52,500 nucleotides of DNA from positions 1 through 52,500 of the forward strand of contig NZ_CP077639.1 in NCBI RefSeq assembly GCF_019056395.1. The letters run 5' to 3'. The first letter of the stretch is position 1; every line of letters begins with the position of its first letter. The notes under the pieces were generated by a model. It was not told the DNA's origin. It worked only from the letters and a program-made list of their open reading frames with translations, and made no database searches. The position numbers and the translations under genes were made by a program. Shown piece by piece: positions 22,294 to 30,261 of this stretch. The DNA is from Terribacillus sp. DMT04. Lineage in GTDB: Bacteria > Bacillota > Bacilli > Bacillales > Amphibacillaceae.

Positions 22294-22974
22294 TTAGTTA
22301 GGCTGACGGGATGTCCATTTACGTGAATGCTGAATAAAGTGGCCAACCTTTTCTAAGATCGGCTCTATTGATGTATTTGGATCGAGCAGATCATAGTCGG
22401 CAATGTTTACCCGCAATACAGGACAAGCATTGAAGTTATTAATCCATTTCTCATAACGATGGAACATTCCTTCCCAATAACTGATTGGTGTTTGCTGTTC
22501 CATTTCACGGCCGCGCTGTTTAATACGGCTGATAATGTGGTCAAAGGAACCTTCCAAATAGATTAGCAAATCTGGATGCGGAAAGTAAGGTGTCATCACC
22601 ATGGCATCAAAGAGAGAACGATACGTTTCATAATCTACATCAGACATATTTCCTTCTTCATAAGCCATGCGGGCGAATATACCGGTGTCTTCGTAAATAG
22701 AGCGGTCTTGAATGAAGCCGCCGCCGTATTCGAAGATTCGCTTTTGCTCCTTAAATCGTTCAGCTAGGAAGTAAACCTGCAGATGGAAGCTCCAGCGTTC
22801 AAAGTCAGCATAAAACTTATCCAAGTATGGATTGCCATCTACTTTCTCAAAACTTGTGCGAAAATCCAATGCTTGAGACAATGCTTGCGTCATAGTTGAT
22901 TTTCCAACACCAACAGTACCTGCAATGGTAATGACACTGTCAGCAGGAATCTGATATTTCTCTCTAAAATTCAT
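22294..22974 (-). CDS. dck: Deoxyadenosine/deoxycytidine kinase
   Basis: Dck phosphorylates deoxyadenosine and deoxycytidine for nucleotide salvage. The 226-residue product has the P-loop GTVGVGKST near residue 18 and the family motif FQIQDRS-like region read as GGGFIQDRSIYEDTGIFARM. The long match to B. subtilis Dck in DFERWSFHLQ and FNACPVLRVNIADYDLL decides Dck over Dgk. Its ATG overlaps the dgk stop by four bases, so the pair is translationally coupled. Confidence 0.94.
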   Translation of the reverse strand: MNFREKYQIPADSVITIAGTVGVGKSTMTQALSQALDFRTSFEKVDGNPYLDKFYADFERWSFHLQVYFLAERFKEQKRIFEYGGGFIQDRSIYEDTGIFARMAYEEGNMSDVDYETYRSLFDAMVMTPYFPHPDLLIYLEGSFDHIISRIKQRGREMEQQTPISYWEGMFHRYEKWINNFNACPVLRVNIADYDLLDPNTSIEPILEKVGHFIQHSRKWTSRQPN

Positions 22975-23612
22975 GATGATGTTACTCCTTTATCCAAGTG
23001 AGAGGAAATCTCTTCACATATATACTTCCAATCTTGTTCGTTTTGCACAAAGTCCAATTTATCACCGCTAAGACGAAGCACAGGGATATGTGGATTTTCT
23101 TTTTCAAATTGATCCATGAAGTTCCGATAATCAGCAGCCAAGTGCTCTAAATAGTCAGACTGGATATGCTGCTCGGCAGTACGGGCTCGCATCTCAATTC
23201 GTTTCAGCAATGTTTCCAAGCTGGCATCCAAATAGATAACCATATTCGGCAATGCAACATCCTCTGTTAAGATAGAGAAGATTTTGCTGTATTTATCAAA
23301 TTCTGCTGATGCAAGTGTACGCTGTGCAAAGATCATATTTTTAGCAATATGATAATCTGCTACAACTGGCTTTTGCTGGGATAGATAATCCCTGCGAATG
23401 TCGTTTAGCTGTTTGTATCGATTTGTTAAAAAGAACATTTCCAGCTGGAAGCTCCACTCATCAATATCTTCATAAAACTTTCCTAAGAATGGATTTTCTT
23501 CAACGATTTCCTTCAATAGTTCGTAATGAAAATGGTCTGCAATTTTTTTAGCCAATGATGTCTTTCCGACACCAATCGGCCCTTCCACTGCAATAAAAGG
23601 CAGCTGGTGCAT
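22971..23612 (-). CDS. dgk: Deoxyguanosine kinase
   Basis: Dgk phosphorylates purine deoxynucleosides, mainly deoxyguanosine. The 213-residue protein has the P-loop GPIGVGKTS near residue 11 and the sequence EWSFQLEMFFLTNRYKQL, typical of the Dgk branch. A conserved R-A-R lid region (RIEMRARTAEQHI) is present. It is first in the dgk-dck operon, with GGAGG upstream of the ATG. It is divergent from the tRNA-Arg gene. Confidence 0.94.
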   Translation of the reverse strand: MHQLPFIAVEGPIGVGKTSLAKKIADHFHYELLKEIVEENPFLGKFYEDIDEWSFQLEMFFLTNRYKQLNDIRRDYLSQQKPVVADYHIAKNMIFAQRTLASAEFDKYSKIFSILTEDVALPNMVIYLDASLETLLKRIEMRARTAEQHIQSDYLEHLAADYRNFMDQFEKENPHIPVLRLSGDKLDFVQNEQDWKYICEEISSHLDKGVTSS

Positions 23613-23762
23613 GCTGTATCCTCCAAACTAAAACGTTGTATGGCAAATAAATATAGTTTACCATAGAAGAGCTTGTGCTTCGATATTGCAAAGCGAGAAA
23701 CTGCTGGAAAATACAGCAGACTTTGCAAGGAAGCTGCAATTCGCTATAATGTATCTTGTCGT

Positions 23763-23835
23763 GGCTCCGTAGCTCAGGGGATAGAGCATCGGTTTCCTAA
23801 ACCGTGTGTCGCAAGTTCGAATCTTGCCGGGGCCG
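23763..23835 (+). tRNA. tRNA-Arg (anticodon CCU), integration target
   Basis: A 73-nt tRNA without encoded CCA. The acceptor stem GGCTCCG pairs with CGGGGCC with one T-G pair. The anticodon loop TTCCTAA gives anticodon CCT, reading AGG. Its 3' half from 23790 is repeated at 37657, so an integrated element begins inside the gene and the crossover restored an intact tRNA. The native terminator is now found after the right repeat at 37711. Confidence 0.95.
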
Positions 23836-23836
23836 T
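23790..23836 (+). repeat. attL: Left attachment site (attL)
   Basis: These 47 bases are identical to 37657-37703. The identity starts at the last-but-one base before the anticodon-stem GGT and ends one base after the tRNA discriminator. The flanking bases differ at both ends (T against G on the left, T against A on the right), which fixes the limits. Confidence 0.95.
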
Positions 23837-23992
23837 TATATAACCTTTATGTAGCGGTTTTAAGCCGTTTCTCTCTCGCGTTAGCTAAACCGAAGGGATA
23901 CGGTTTCTATTGTCCTCATTGCACCGAACATTAACGTCATTTCACGTTCCTTATCCGTATTGGAATAAGTTACGAAAGGTGGCGTTTTTGTT

Positions 23993-25036
23993 TTGCCCTC
24001 AAACAGTCGCAAAGGTAAACCCATTGTTACTACTCGTAAAGCACGAGAAATTAGCGACTATATTCCATTACAAGCGACAATAGAAGAATCATTTCAAAGC
24101 TTTCTATCACTTAAAAAGAGTTTAGGTGTTCGGAAACGCACTGTATCGGACTATCATCATTTGATGGATTACTTTCTTTCATGGTTAAACGAAAACCATC
24201 CAGAGATAGAAATGATTCATGAAATTAATACAGCGATTATCCGTGAGTACCTTCTTTACTTGCGAGAGGAAAGGTATAACGACCGTACAAAAAGTGTAGG
24301 GTTATCGCCATTCACTATAAATGTGAGGATACGCTTCTTGAAGACGTTCTTCAATGCGTTATACAAGGAAGAAGTCATTAATAATAACCCGACTAGGAAT
24401 ATTCAGCTTATGAAGGTCGATGAAGACGGGCTAACGCCTCTCACAGATGAAGAAGTCAACAAGCTGATAAGCGTTCCAGATGAACAGTATTATGCCCAGT
24501 TTAGAGACTTAGTAATGATGTATCTCATGTTGGACACAGGTATGCGAATAAACGAAGTATGCGAACTTGAAAACCGCGATATCGACTTCAAGACGAGGGC
24601 TATAATTCTGCCCGCTACTAAGAACAAAAATCGTAAGCCAAGAATACTCCCACTTTCCAATCAAGTAGTAAAGCTACTTTTGGAGTTGGTGGCAGAAAAC
24701 AAAGCTAACTTTGATACGGAGTATGTCTTCGTTTCGAATATAGGTACACGATACAACCCTAATTCCTTTCGTAAGAGGTTGAACAACTATAAAGACTTAG
24801 CAGGTATAACAAAGCGTGTTTCACCCCATGTATTTCGCCATATGTTTTGTAGGAATTACATTATGAATGGTGGTGATATATTTACACTACAAAGGATTGT
24901 CGGACACGCAGATATATCGACAACACGTAAGTACATTCAACTAGATGACAAGGCTATACGGCAACAACACACGCTGTATAGTCCTGCTATAAAGCTTAGG
25001 AGGAACAGAAATGGAAAGTCGTCTTCAGATTTTTGA
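23993..25036 (+). CDS. int: Tyrosine recombinase (integrase)
   Basis: This 347-residue site-specific recombinase is the probable integrase of the element. A SAM-like arm/core-binding domain spans about 30-135. The catalytic domain shows Arg185 (TGMRINEV), His279-x-x-Arg282 (HVFR), His305 (GHADIS) and the nucleophile Tyr314 (TRKYIQ). It starts with TTG 23993 about ten bases after AAAGGTGG. It lies 157 bp inside attL, the usual place for an integrase acting on its own tRNA site. Its 3' end overlaps the next gene by 26 bp. Confidence 0.95.
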   Translation: MPSNSRKGKPIVTTRKAREISDYIPLQATIEESFQSFLSLKKSLGVRKRTVSDYHHLMDYFLSWLNENHPEIEMIHEINTAIIREYLLYLREERYNDRTKSVGLSPFTINVRIRFLKTFFNALYKEEVINNNPTRNIQLMKVDEDGLTPLTDEEVNKLISVPDEQYYAQFRDLVMMYLMLDTGMRINEVCELENRDIDFKTRAIILPATKNKNRKPRILPLSNQVVKLLLELVAENKANFDTEYVFVSNIGTRYNPNSFRKRLNNYKDLAGITKRVSPHVFRHMFCRNYIMNGGDIFTLQRIVGHADISTTRKYIQLDDKAIRQQHTLYSPAIKLRRNRNGKSSSDF

Positions 25037-25265
25037 TTCTAATGGTGATAAATCGTTTGTGAAGGTTTCTAACAACTATTTCAACTTGTCGGAAGCCAAA
25101 GGAGTCTACGGAGTAGCGAAGGAAGAGGAAGGTGCAGATAATACTATTCGCTTGGAGTATTACGAGGAAAGTGATGAGAAGTCTTATTACATTACATTTG
25201 GTGTGGAAGAAGCTGAACAACTAGCACTTACATTACTCAATCTCTCAGACGCTATAAAACGCTAA
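25011..25265 (+). CDS. Small hypothetical protein after the integrase
   Basis: The 84-residue product starts inside the 3' end of the integrase gene, with AGGAGG about six bases upstream, so the two genes are probably coupled. It is acidic, with alternating beta-like stretches (KSYYITFGVEEAEQLALTLLNLSDAIKR), and has no membrane segment. Its location suggests an excisionase-like or integrase-accessory role, but there is no recognisable HTH, so this is only position-based. A small hairpin at 25279-25296 follows. Confidence 0.7.
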   Translation: MESRLQIFDSNGDKSFVKVSNNYFNLSEAKGVYGVAKEEEGADNTIRLEYYEESDEKSYYITFGVEEAEQLALTLLNLSDAIKR

Positions 25266-25278
25266 TAAAAGAAAAAGC

Positions 25279-25296
25279 CGCCTATTGCAGTAGGCG
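25279..25296. terminator. Hairpin after the integrase operon
   Basis: CGCCTA at 25279-25284 pairs perfectly with TAGGCG at 25291-25296. The A run lies on the left (25272-25276), so as a canonical terminator it would serve the minus strand better than the plus strand. Confidence 0.45.
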
Positions 25297-25399
25297 ACCC
25301 AAACACACAAGATAAATCACAATTTAATATGACTTATCATTCACTTACCTTCATGTTATCGAAAAAAATACGATATTGCAAGGCTTCTTAACTATACCC

Positions 25400-25868
25400 T
25401 TTTTTCAGTGAATGGTACGTCCGTCGTGGATTTGCCAGCTAGCACGACGATAATCAAAACACGAAAGGTTACGACTTAGCCGCCGCACAAACTAAGTCTA
25501 GGACATGTAAGCATACCCTATCATGCTTGTGTCTGAAAGGAGAAAGCTGCCATTAAGTGCTGAATGAAGGAAAGACAGACCGTTTACGGACGGTGTAGGT
25601 TATTCCATGAGTAATTAGAAAACCTTCTCCTAGTCCTCCAATATGCGAGGTACGGGGTTAACTAGTCGAAAAGCCAAAGTGTAAGACGTAGAGGACTAAT
25701 GAAACTGCCAGGGCTGTTTGAAGCAGTAGGAATAACAAAGAGGAATCTTTTCGTTGATAGGGATACACTGCGGATACCTCAATAATTCCCGACAGATGTT
25801 GTCCAAGTATAAGCGACTATTCTTATAGCAGATTATTTTTAAATCTTGCTTATAAGGTAGTCGTTTTT
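25400..25868 (+). ncRNA. Large structured RNA candidate, family unknown
   Basis: No open reading frame fits this stretch, but it is full of exact complementary pairs. Local stems are 25422-25428/25443-25449 (CGTCGTG), 25473-25479/25492-25498 (GACTTAG) and 25505-25514/25523-25532. A long-range stem, GTTATTCC 25599-25606 with GGAATAAC 25729-25736, encloses TAGTCCTC 25631-25638 with GAGGACTA 25691-25698 and ACTGC 25704-25708 with GCAGT 25723-25727. Further stems are 25740-25747/25773-25780 and 25791-25794/25800-25803. A long terminator hairpin (25814-25863) with five T residues closes it. The 5' end is uncertain. Large ornate phage-linked RNAs such as ROOL and GOLLD are possible relatives, but I recognise no consensus. 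Confidence 0.72.
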
Positions 25869-26263
25869 ATGCCTTACGTTTTCCCAAACAAGCCCTCAAG
25901 ATGCTGCCAAAGAGAAAACCAAAAAGCAAGATTAAATACTAAAAAACATAAGAATATTTAATGAAATTAACGACAATTAGGATAACTTACTATAGAAGAG
26001 ATTATATAAAATATGGATAACGGACGTTAGGATTACATGTTATTAGCATGTAATGGTATAGGTTTAGATAATAAAATGGTAAAGAAGATAAAAGGGCTAT
26101 GTATTTCGAATTTGATATGAAAACAGAGGAAGAAGCCGAAGAACTAGGGCATAATTGGTATTGCAATTCACAAGACTAAAGTTGTATTAATAGATTGGTA
26201 GAATTAAAGCATTTATATGAACTTGCTTTCTCTGATGAATTTCTTAGTTGAATCTATTGACTA
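25869..26263. other. AT-rich gap before the methyltransferase
   Basis: This AT-rich stretch has no supported gene. A 26-codon frame from ATG 26100 (MYFEFDMKTEEEAEELGHNW) lacks a well-spaced ribosome binding site and is probably a remnant or chance. A small inverted pair, TTACATG/CATGTAA, occurs at 26033-26053. The region presumably holds the promoter for the methyltransferase gene. Confidence 0.5.
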
Positions 26264-26308
26264 AAGCTTATGATTAGCTTATGTTTAACATAAGCTAATC
26301 ATAAGCTT
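26264..26308. promoter_or_regulatory. Perfect 20-bp inverted repeat, likely operator
   Basis: AAGCTTATGATTAGCTTATG at 26264-26283 is followed by TTTAA and its exact reverse complement at 26289-26308. Each arm itself contains AGCTTATG twice, giving four half-sites. It ends 27 bp before the methyltransferase ATG and has no T run, so a protein-binding operator or translation-blocking RNA hairpin is likelier than a terminator. Control of restriction-modification timing is the obvious hypothesis. Confidence 0.75.
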
Positions 26309-26335
26309 ACAGAGAAGAGGTATTAATCTATCACT

Positions 26336-27892
26336 ATGGAAAAAAATAATAAGGATAAAAATCTATATAGTTCCTATTATACAAAGTCAGAATTCATCAC
26401 TGATTATATGATTGAAATGTTGAATTTAAATGAGACTCACTCAGTTCTTGAACCCTCTGCGGGTGATGGTGTATTTATTGACGCACTATTAAAGCAAAAA
26501 CCAAATACAAATATTGATGCCTACGACTTAAACCCTCAAGCAATAGATGTCTTGAACAACAAGTATGATGGATATTCAAATATTCAAGTAGTAGAATCAG
26601 ATACTTTGTTAGATATGGAACTTGATATGAAGGTGTTTATGAATGGAGATTATGACAGAGTGATTGGTAATCCTCCCTATGGTGCTTGGCAGGATTATGA
26701 AAAACGGGCAAAACTCAAAAATATTTATAAGGGATTTTATGTGAAAGAAACCTATGCTTTATTTTTACTACGTTGTATCTCTTTGCTAAAAGAAAATGGA
26801 GTATTAACATTCATTATTCCTGATACATTTATGAATCTTCATATGCATAGAAATCTACGTGAATTTTTATTGCTTAATACAAAAATACATGAAATTTTGA
26901 TGATACCATCTAAATTCTTTCCGGGAGTAAACTTTGGTTACTCTAACCTAACTATAATTACTCTTGAAAAGACTAATAAAGAACAAGCATTATCAAATAC
27001 AGTGAAAATTATTAGTAATTTAAACAGGGCTTCAGATATTGAAGATATAACTAATAGAACAAATTTTGATAAATATAGTGTGGTGGATATTCCTCAAAAG
27101 GAAATTTTTGATTCGATAGACATGGCATTTTTAATTAAGGCTGGGGACAAAGTTAGATACCTTATAAATAATCCTTCTTTGACACTAAGCGATGTTGCAG
27201 ATTGTGTGACGGGAATTTATACGGGAAACAATAGAGAATACTTCAAAGTGTTAAATTCACAAGTGAGAAATCCTACAAAATGTGAATTAGTTGATAAGAA
27301 TAAAGTAGAATACAATTACTTAAAATATAGAAACTTACTTGATGGTATAGAAGGTGATAAGCACTTTATTCCTGTCACAAAAGGAAATGCCGGTATGTAC
27401 CATAGAAATAATGAATGGTTTATCGATTGGGGAGAAGAAGCATTAAAACATTATAGAACAGACAAAAAGGCAAGATTACAAAACTCCAAATATTATTTCA
27501 GAAAAGGTATTGCAGTGCCGATGGTTAAGTCTAGTAAAGTTAAAGCAAGTATAATAGATAATCAAGTATTTGACCAATCTGTAGTTGGTATATTTCCTAA
27601 AGAAGAAAAGTATTTAAACTATTTACTAGCGTTACTTAATTCTGATATTGTTAACACCATAATTCAGACAATTAACCATACGGCAAATAACTCAGCAAAT
27701 TACCTAAAGAAGATTCCAATAGTACTACCAAAGAATGAGAATGATTTAAAATATGTAAACAATTTAGTTAATAAAATGATTAAACATATAAAGGATAAAA
27801 ACGCATTGGATGAAAAATTACAAATAGAACTAAATCAAATTTTCAACACTCTATATGAATATGAAGAATTACCAACGAAGGTACTGGGATAA
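26336..27892 (+). CDS. Adenine-N6 DNA methyltransferase (type II-like)
   Basis: This 518-residue protein is a gamma-type N6-adenine DNA methyltransferase. Motif I is VLEPSAGDGVF near 37-47 (the SAM-binding loop) and motif IV is NPPYG at 112-116 (catalytic). SAM-binding Asp64 lies in AYDLNP. The C-terminal half (about 270-500) should be the target-recognition domain. The gene is distinctly AT-rich. It converges on the endonuclease gene and overlaps it by 24 bp, forming an apparent type II restriction-modification pair. The recognition sequence cannot be predicted. Confidence 0.9.
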   Translation: MEKNNKDKNLYSSYYTKSEFITDYMIEMLNLNETHSVLEPSAGDGVFIDALLKQKPNTNIDAYDLNPQAIDVLNNKYDGYSNIQVVESDTLLDMELDMKVFMNGDYDRVIGNPPYGAWQDYEKRAKLKNIYKGFYVKETYALFLLRCISLLKENGVLTFIIPDTFMNLHMHRNLREFLLLNTKIHEILMIPSKFFPGVNFGYSNLTIITLEKTNKEQALSNTVKIISNLNRASDIEDITNRTNFDKYSVVDIPQKEIFDSIDMAFLIKAGDKVRYLINNPSLTLSDVADCVTGIYTGNNREYFKVLNSQVRNPTKCELVDKNKVEYNYLKYRNLLDGIEGDKHFIPVTKGNAGMYHRNNEWFIDWGEEALKHYRTDKKARLQNSKYYFRKGIAVPMVKSSKVKASIIDNQVFDQSVVGIFPKEEKYLNYLLALLNSDIVNTIIQTINHTANNSANYLKKIPIVLPKNENDLKYVNNLVNKMIKHIKDKNALDEKLQIELNQIFNTLYEYEELPTKVLG

Positions 27893-28774
27893 AGAATTTT
27901 CTCTTAAATAAGTTATTGTTTCATTATCTAAATCATTTTCCCAATCAATGTTTTCTATTATCCATTTTTTTAGTGGGAATCCAGTCAGATGTTCTATCTT
28001 TTCGTAAGTTTCATGTCCGCAATAGACTTCCCATTGACTAGAATTTTTAAGGGTTTGAAGGTAGTGGTTATTTTCACTTTCTTCAGCCCTAACTAATAAT
28101 AAATTTTGGTAAGCTGGGTCTAATTTTTTGTATATACTTCCTACCATAAGTAATCTATTGGTATTCCCCTTTTCGTTTGAATTGAATCCACTTTTGAAAT
28201 CAATATTATATTTTGTGCTATATGAGGCATTTTCTTCTTTAACGAAGTGTAAGTCGCTTTCCAGCTTTATTTCACCAGAAGCTACAAGTTCCCAAATTAA
28301 ATCTAAATACTTATTTAGTTCTTGCCTTTCTTCTTTAGTTAGTGGCGTAGAATCCAAAAATTCATTCAAGTTTCCAAGAAGTTGTTCCTTTGCTTCTTCA
28401 AATTTAGGTGGAATAATTTCCGCGATACCTTTTAAAGAGGTATATTCCCAACACAGTTTACAAAAAGGTTCCCATAATTCACCTATTCTGCGAGTGAAAT
28501 CCATGTACTCGTACGGTCGCATTCTATTCCTATATTCAATCATTACAATATAAGAACAGTAATGAACCATTAAGACTTTATTTAGACGCTGTTCATTAGT
28601 TAATTCCTCATCTTTAATCAAGGTGTCTAGTAAATTCTTAGTTAATTTCTTAATTCTACTATTCCATTTATCAATTGGCTTTTTATTATATTTAACTTCT
28701 TCATAAACTTCCTCCCCGAATTCTCGATAAATTTTTAGTAAGTTTTCTTTAGAGAAGTTATCAACCTTGTACAT
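27869..28774 (-). CDS. Probable type II restriction endonuclease
   Basis: The 301-residue protein is not assigned to a named family by eye. Its overlap with a DNA methyltransferase and a PD-(D/E)XK-like core support a restriction enzyme. The core is acidic SDLHF near Asp174, then YNIDFKSGF with Asp192 and Lys194, as in the EcoRV-type D...DxK site. The N-terminal half is helical. AGGAGG precedes the ATG on the minus strand. Base composition is AT-rich like the methyltransferase, so the pair was probably acquired together. Alternative: an unrelated gene adjacent by chance. Confidence 0.72.
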   Translation of the reverse strand: MYKVDNFSKENLLKIYREFGEEVYEEVKYNKKPIDKWNSRIKKLTKNLLDTLIKDEELTNEQRLNKVLMVHYCSYIVMIEYRNRMRPYEYMDFTRRIGELWEPFCKLCWEYTSLKGIAEIIPPKFEEAKEQLLGNLNEFLDSTPLTKEERQELNKYLDLIWELVASGEIKLESDLHFVKEENASYSTKYNIDFKSGFNSNEKGNTNRLLMVGSIYKKLDPAYQNLLLVRAEESENNHYLQTLKNSSQWEVYCGHETYEKIEHLTGFPLKKWIIENIDWENDLDNETITYLRENSLSQYLRW

Positions 28775-29084
28775 TCAACTTCCTCCTTGAAATAGTTTAT
28801 AAAACACCATAATAATACCATAAATCACAAAAACACTTTGAAAACATAAACCTCTTAGAGGGGGATATAATATGTCTAATCTTGGAATTAGCTTTCACAA
28901 AAAAGTTTTATTAAGTATAGGAATTTAATAATGGAACTAATTTTCTACAAGTGTTATGTCCCTTTGTAACAAAAAATTAACAATCTCTATAACCGTGGGG
29001 GACAAAGGGTTCAGCCGTTTTGAAGAGTGTGAATCAATTCAGCACTTGTAATTCAGCCTAATACAACGCCTATATAATAGAAAC
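28775..29084. other. Gap upstream of the endonuclease gene
   Basis: No gene is supported. CCCTTTGT at 28970-28977 is complementary to ACAAAGGG at 29002-29009. TATAAT at 29073-29078 could be a -10 element for the RNA that follows, though no good -35 is spaced correctly. The divergent promoter of the endonuclease gene must also be here. Confidence 0.4.
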
Positions 29085-29324
29085 ATATGATAACTTATAA
29101 AGTTAAAGTTATTCGTTCTTAAAACAAATTGCGTTAGCGATTCGGCGAAGTCGATAAGATTCAAGGAGTTAGTAGACTGTTCTTTTGTCAAAGAACCAAA
29201 GTAATTACGCCTAAGGCATGTTCTCGTAAACTCGAACTATATTTACAAACAGTAACTAATATTGTTGATTTATATACGATAATACTTGCTAGATGCCGCG
29301 AGACGCTTTAGTCTCGTTTTTTTT
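29085..29324 (+). ncRNA. Possible second non-coding RNA with terminator
   Basis: This gene-free stretch begins just after a TATAAT and ends in a clear terminator, CGAGAC 29299-29304 with GTCTCG 29311-29316 plus eight T residues. Between them a GTTCTTTTG...CAAAGAAC hairpin is seen near 29187-29205. A terminator with no gene before it on this strand implies a transcript of about 240 nt. Structure is less dense than in the RNA at 25400, so confidence is modest. It could also be the leader of the XRE operon. Confidence 0.45.
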
Positions 29325-29450
29325 GTACCCAAACGCAGGAAATGTTCTCTATTTAACTTGTATTAGATGCGATTTGTTTGCTTAGTAGGTAGGAAATAAT
29401 CATGCATGGTGTTTCCTTTTACTCCTCTTGTGTTGACTATCATATAAAGT

Positions 29451-29490
29451 ACCAGACGGCGTACGGTTGCTGTCTGGTTATTTTATTTGC
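29451..29490 (+). terminator. Hairpin with T-rich tail before the XRE gene
   Basis: ACCAGACGGC at 29451-29460 pairs with GCTGTCTGGT at 29469-29478 with one G-T wobble, followed by TATTTTATTT. A TTGACT at 29432 may be a promoter -35. It may attenuate the XRE operon. Confidence 0.6.
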
Positions 29491-29543
29491 GTTGTAAAGT
29501 TACACAAATACGGATAGGAGTACAAATCAAAGGAGGGAGAAAA

Positions 29544-29810
29544 GTGAAGAACGATACATTCGTATTGAAAGGACAAGCGGTAAAGGTAGCACGTTACTTA
29601 AAGGGAATGAAATTGAATGATTTTGCTAAGAAAGTCGGCATTGACCCTGACTACTTGTCCAAAATCGAAAATGGAGAACGAGGTATATCAGAACGTAATC
29701 AAGGGTTATTGTTGCGGGGATTAATCTATAAACTCAAGCTATCTTACGAAGAGATTGCGGCAATACACATTCTTGTTGAATATGTGAAAGGAGGAATAAA
29801 GAATGGATAA
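29544..29810 (+). CDS. XRE-family helix-turn-helix regulator
   Basis: The 88-residue protein is a Cro/CI-type DNA-binding regulator. The HTH reads MKLNDFAKKVGIDPDYLSKIENGERGIS, a textbook XRE helix pair. The start is GTG 29544 with AGGAGGG seven bases upstream; the longer in-frame reading from 29487 lacks a site. It overlaps the next gene by 8 bp, so it is the first gene of a phage-type operon. It probably controls the element's gene expression. Confidence 0.9.
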   Translation: MKNDTFVLKGQAVKVARYLKGMKLNDFAKKVGIDPDYLSKIENGERGISERNQGLLLRGLIYKLKLSYEEIAAIHILVEYVKGGIKNG

Positions 29811-30240
29811 GACACAGCGATTAAATGATAAACAGCTTCACATCATAAAGGATATGTTTAAACGGAGGCTTGATGGAGAACGCATGGAAGATATCGCTAC
29901 TTATCATGGTATTAGCAGAAAAACATTAAGCACCTATAAGAATAGCTTCCATGGACGTCAATTATATGCAGAATTCCAAAAGGAAATGAGTATTGATGAT
30001 ATTCCGAAGTTCTATTCCATTCTGTCAGAACGGATGCAAACAGGAGGGGTCAAATATCTAGAACTTTTCGCTAAGATTCATGGTCTCTTAAAAAATGAGA
30101 AACAATCAGGTTCTGTAGATGATAGTAAAAGCGACATTGCCAAGAACGGACTATCCGGAGATATGTTAGCAGACATTCAGAAAATGCTAAGAAAAGGTGA
30201 TAAGAATAACCATTCCAACAACATTAAGCGAATCAAGTAA
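29803..30240 (+). CDS. phBC6A51-type HTH protein, small-terminase-like
   Basis: The 145-residue product has an N-terminal HTH (about 12-48, with RMEDIATYHGISRKTLSTYKNS) and a helical C-terminal part with GGVKYLELFAKIHGLLKN. This layout matches the phBC6A51-like HTH proteins of Bacillus phages, several of which are annotated as small terminase subunits. In phage satellites a lone terS redirects packaging, which would fit an element without a large subunit. Assignment is by pattern only. AAGGAGG precedes the ATG. Confidence 0.65.
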   Translation: MDKTQRLNDKQLHIIKDMFKRRLDGERMEDIATYHGISRKTLSTYKNSFHGRQLYAEFQKEMSIDDIPKFYSILSERMQTGGVKYLELFAKIHGLLKNEKQSGSVDDSKSDIAKNGLSGDMLADIQKMLRKGDKNNHSNNIKRIK

Positions 30241-30261
30241 TCATAAAAGGAGAGAGAGAAC

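Noticed and set aside
25260-25870. Group I or group II intron, retron or CRISPR-related RNA
   Set aside because: No domain V-like sequence, reverse transcriptase, Cas, IscB or TnpB gene is nearby, and the region does not interrupt a gene.
26100-26180. 26-residue peptide upstream of the methyltransferase
   Set aside because: The only purine-rich word is two bases from the ATG and the frame has no other support.
29487-29543. Longer N-terminus of the XRE regulator
   Set aside because: No ribosome binding site precedes it, it starts within the hairpin tail, and the GTG at 29544 has AGGAGGG at proper spacing.
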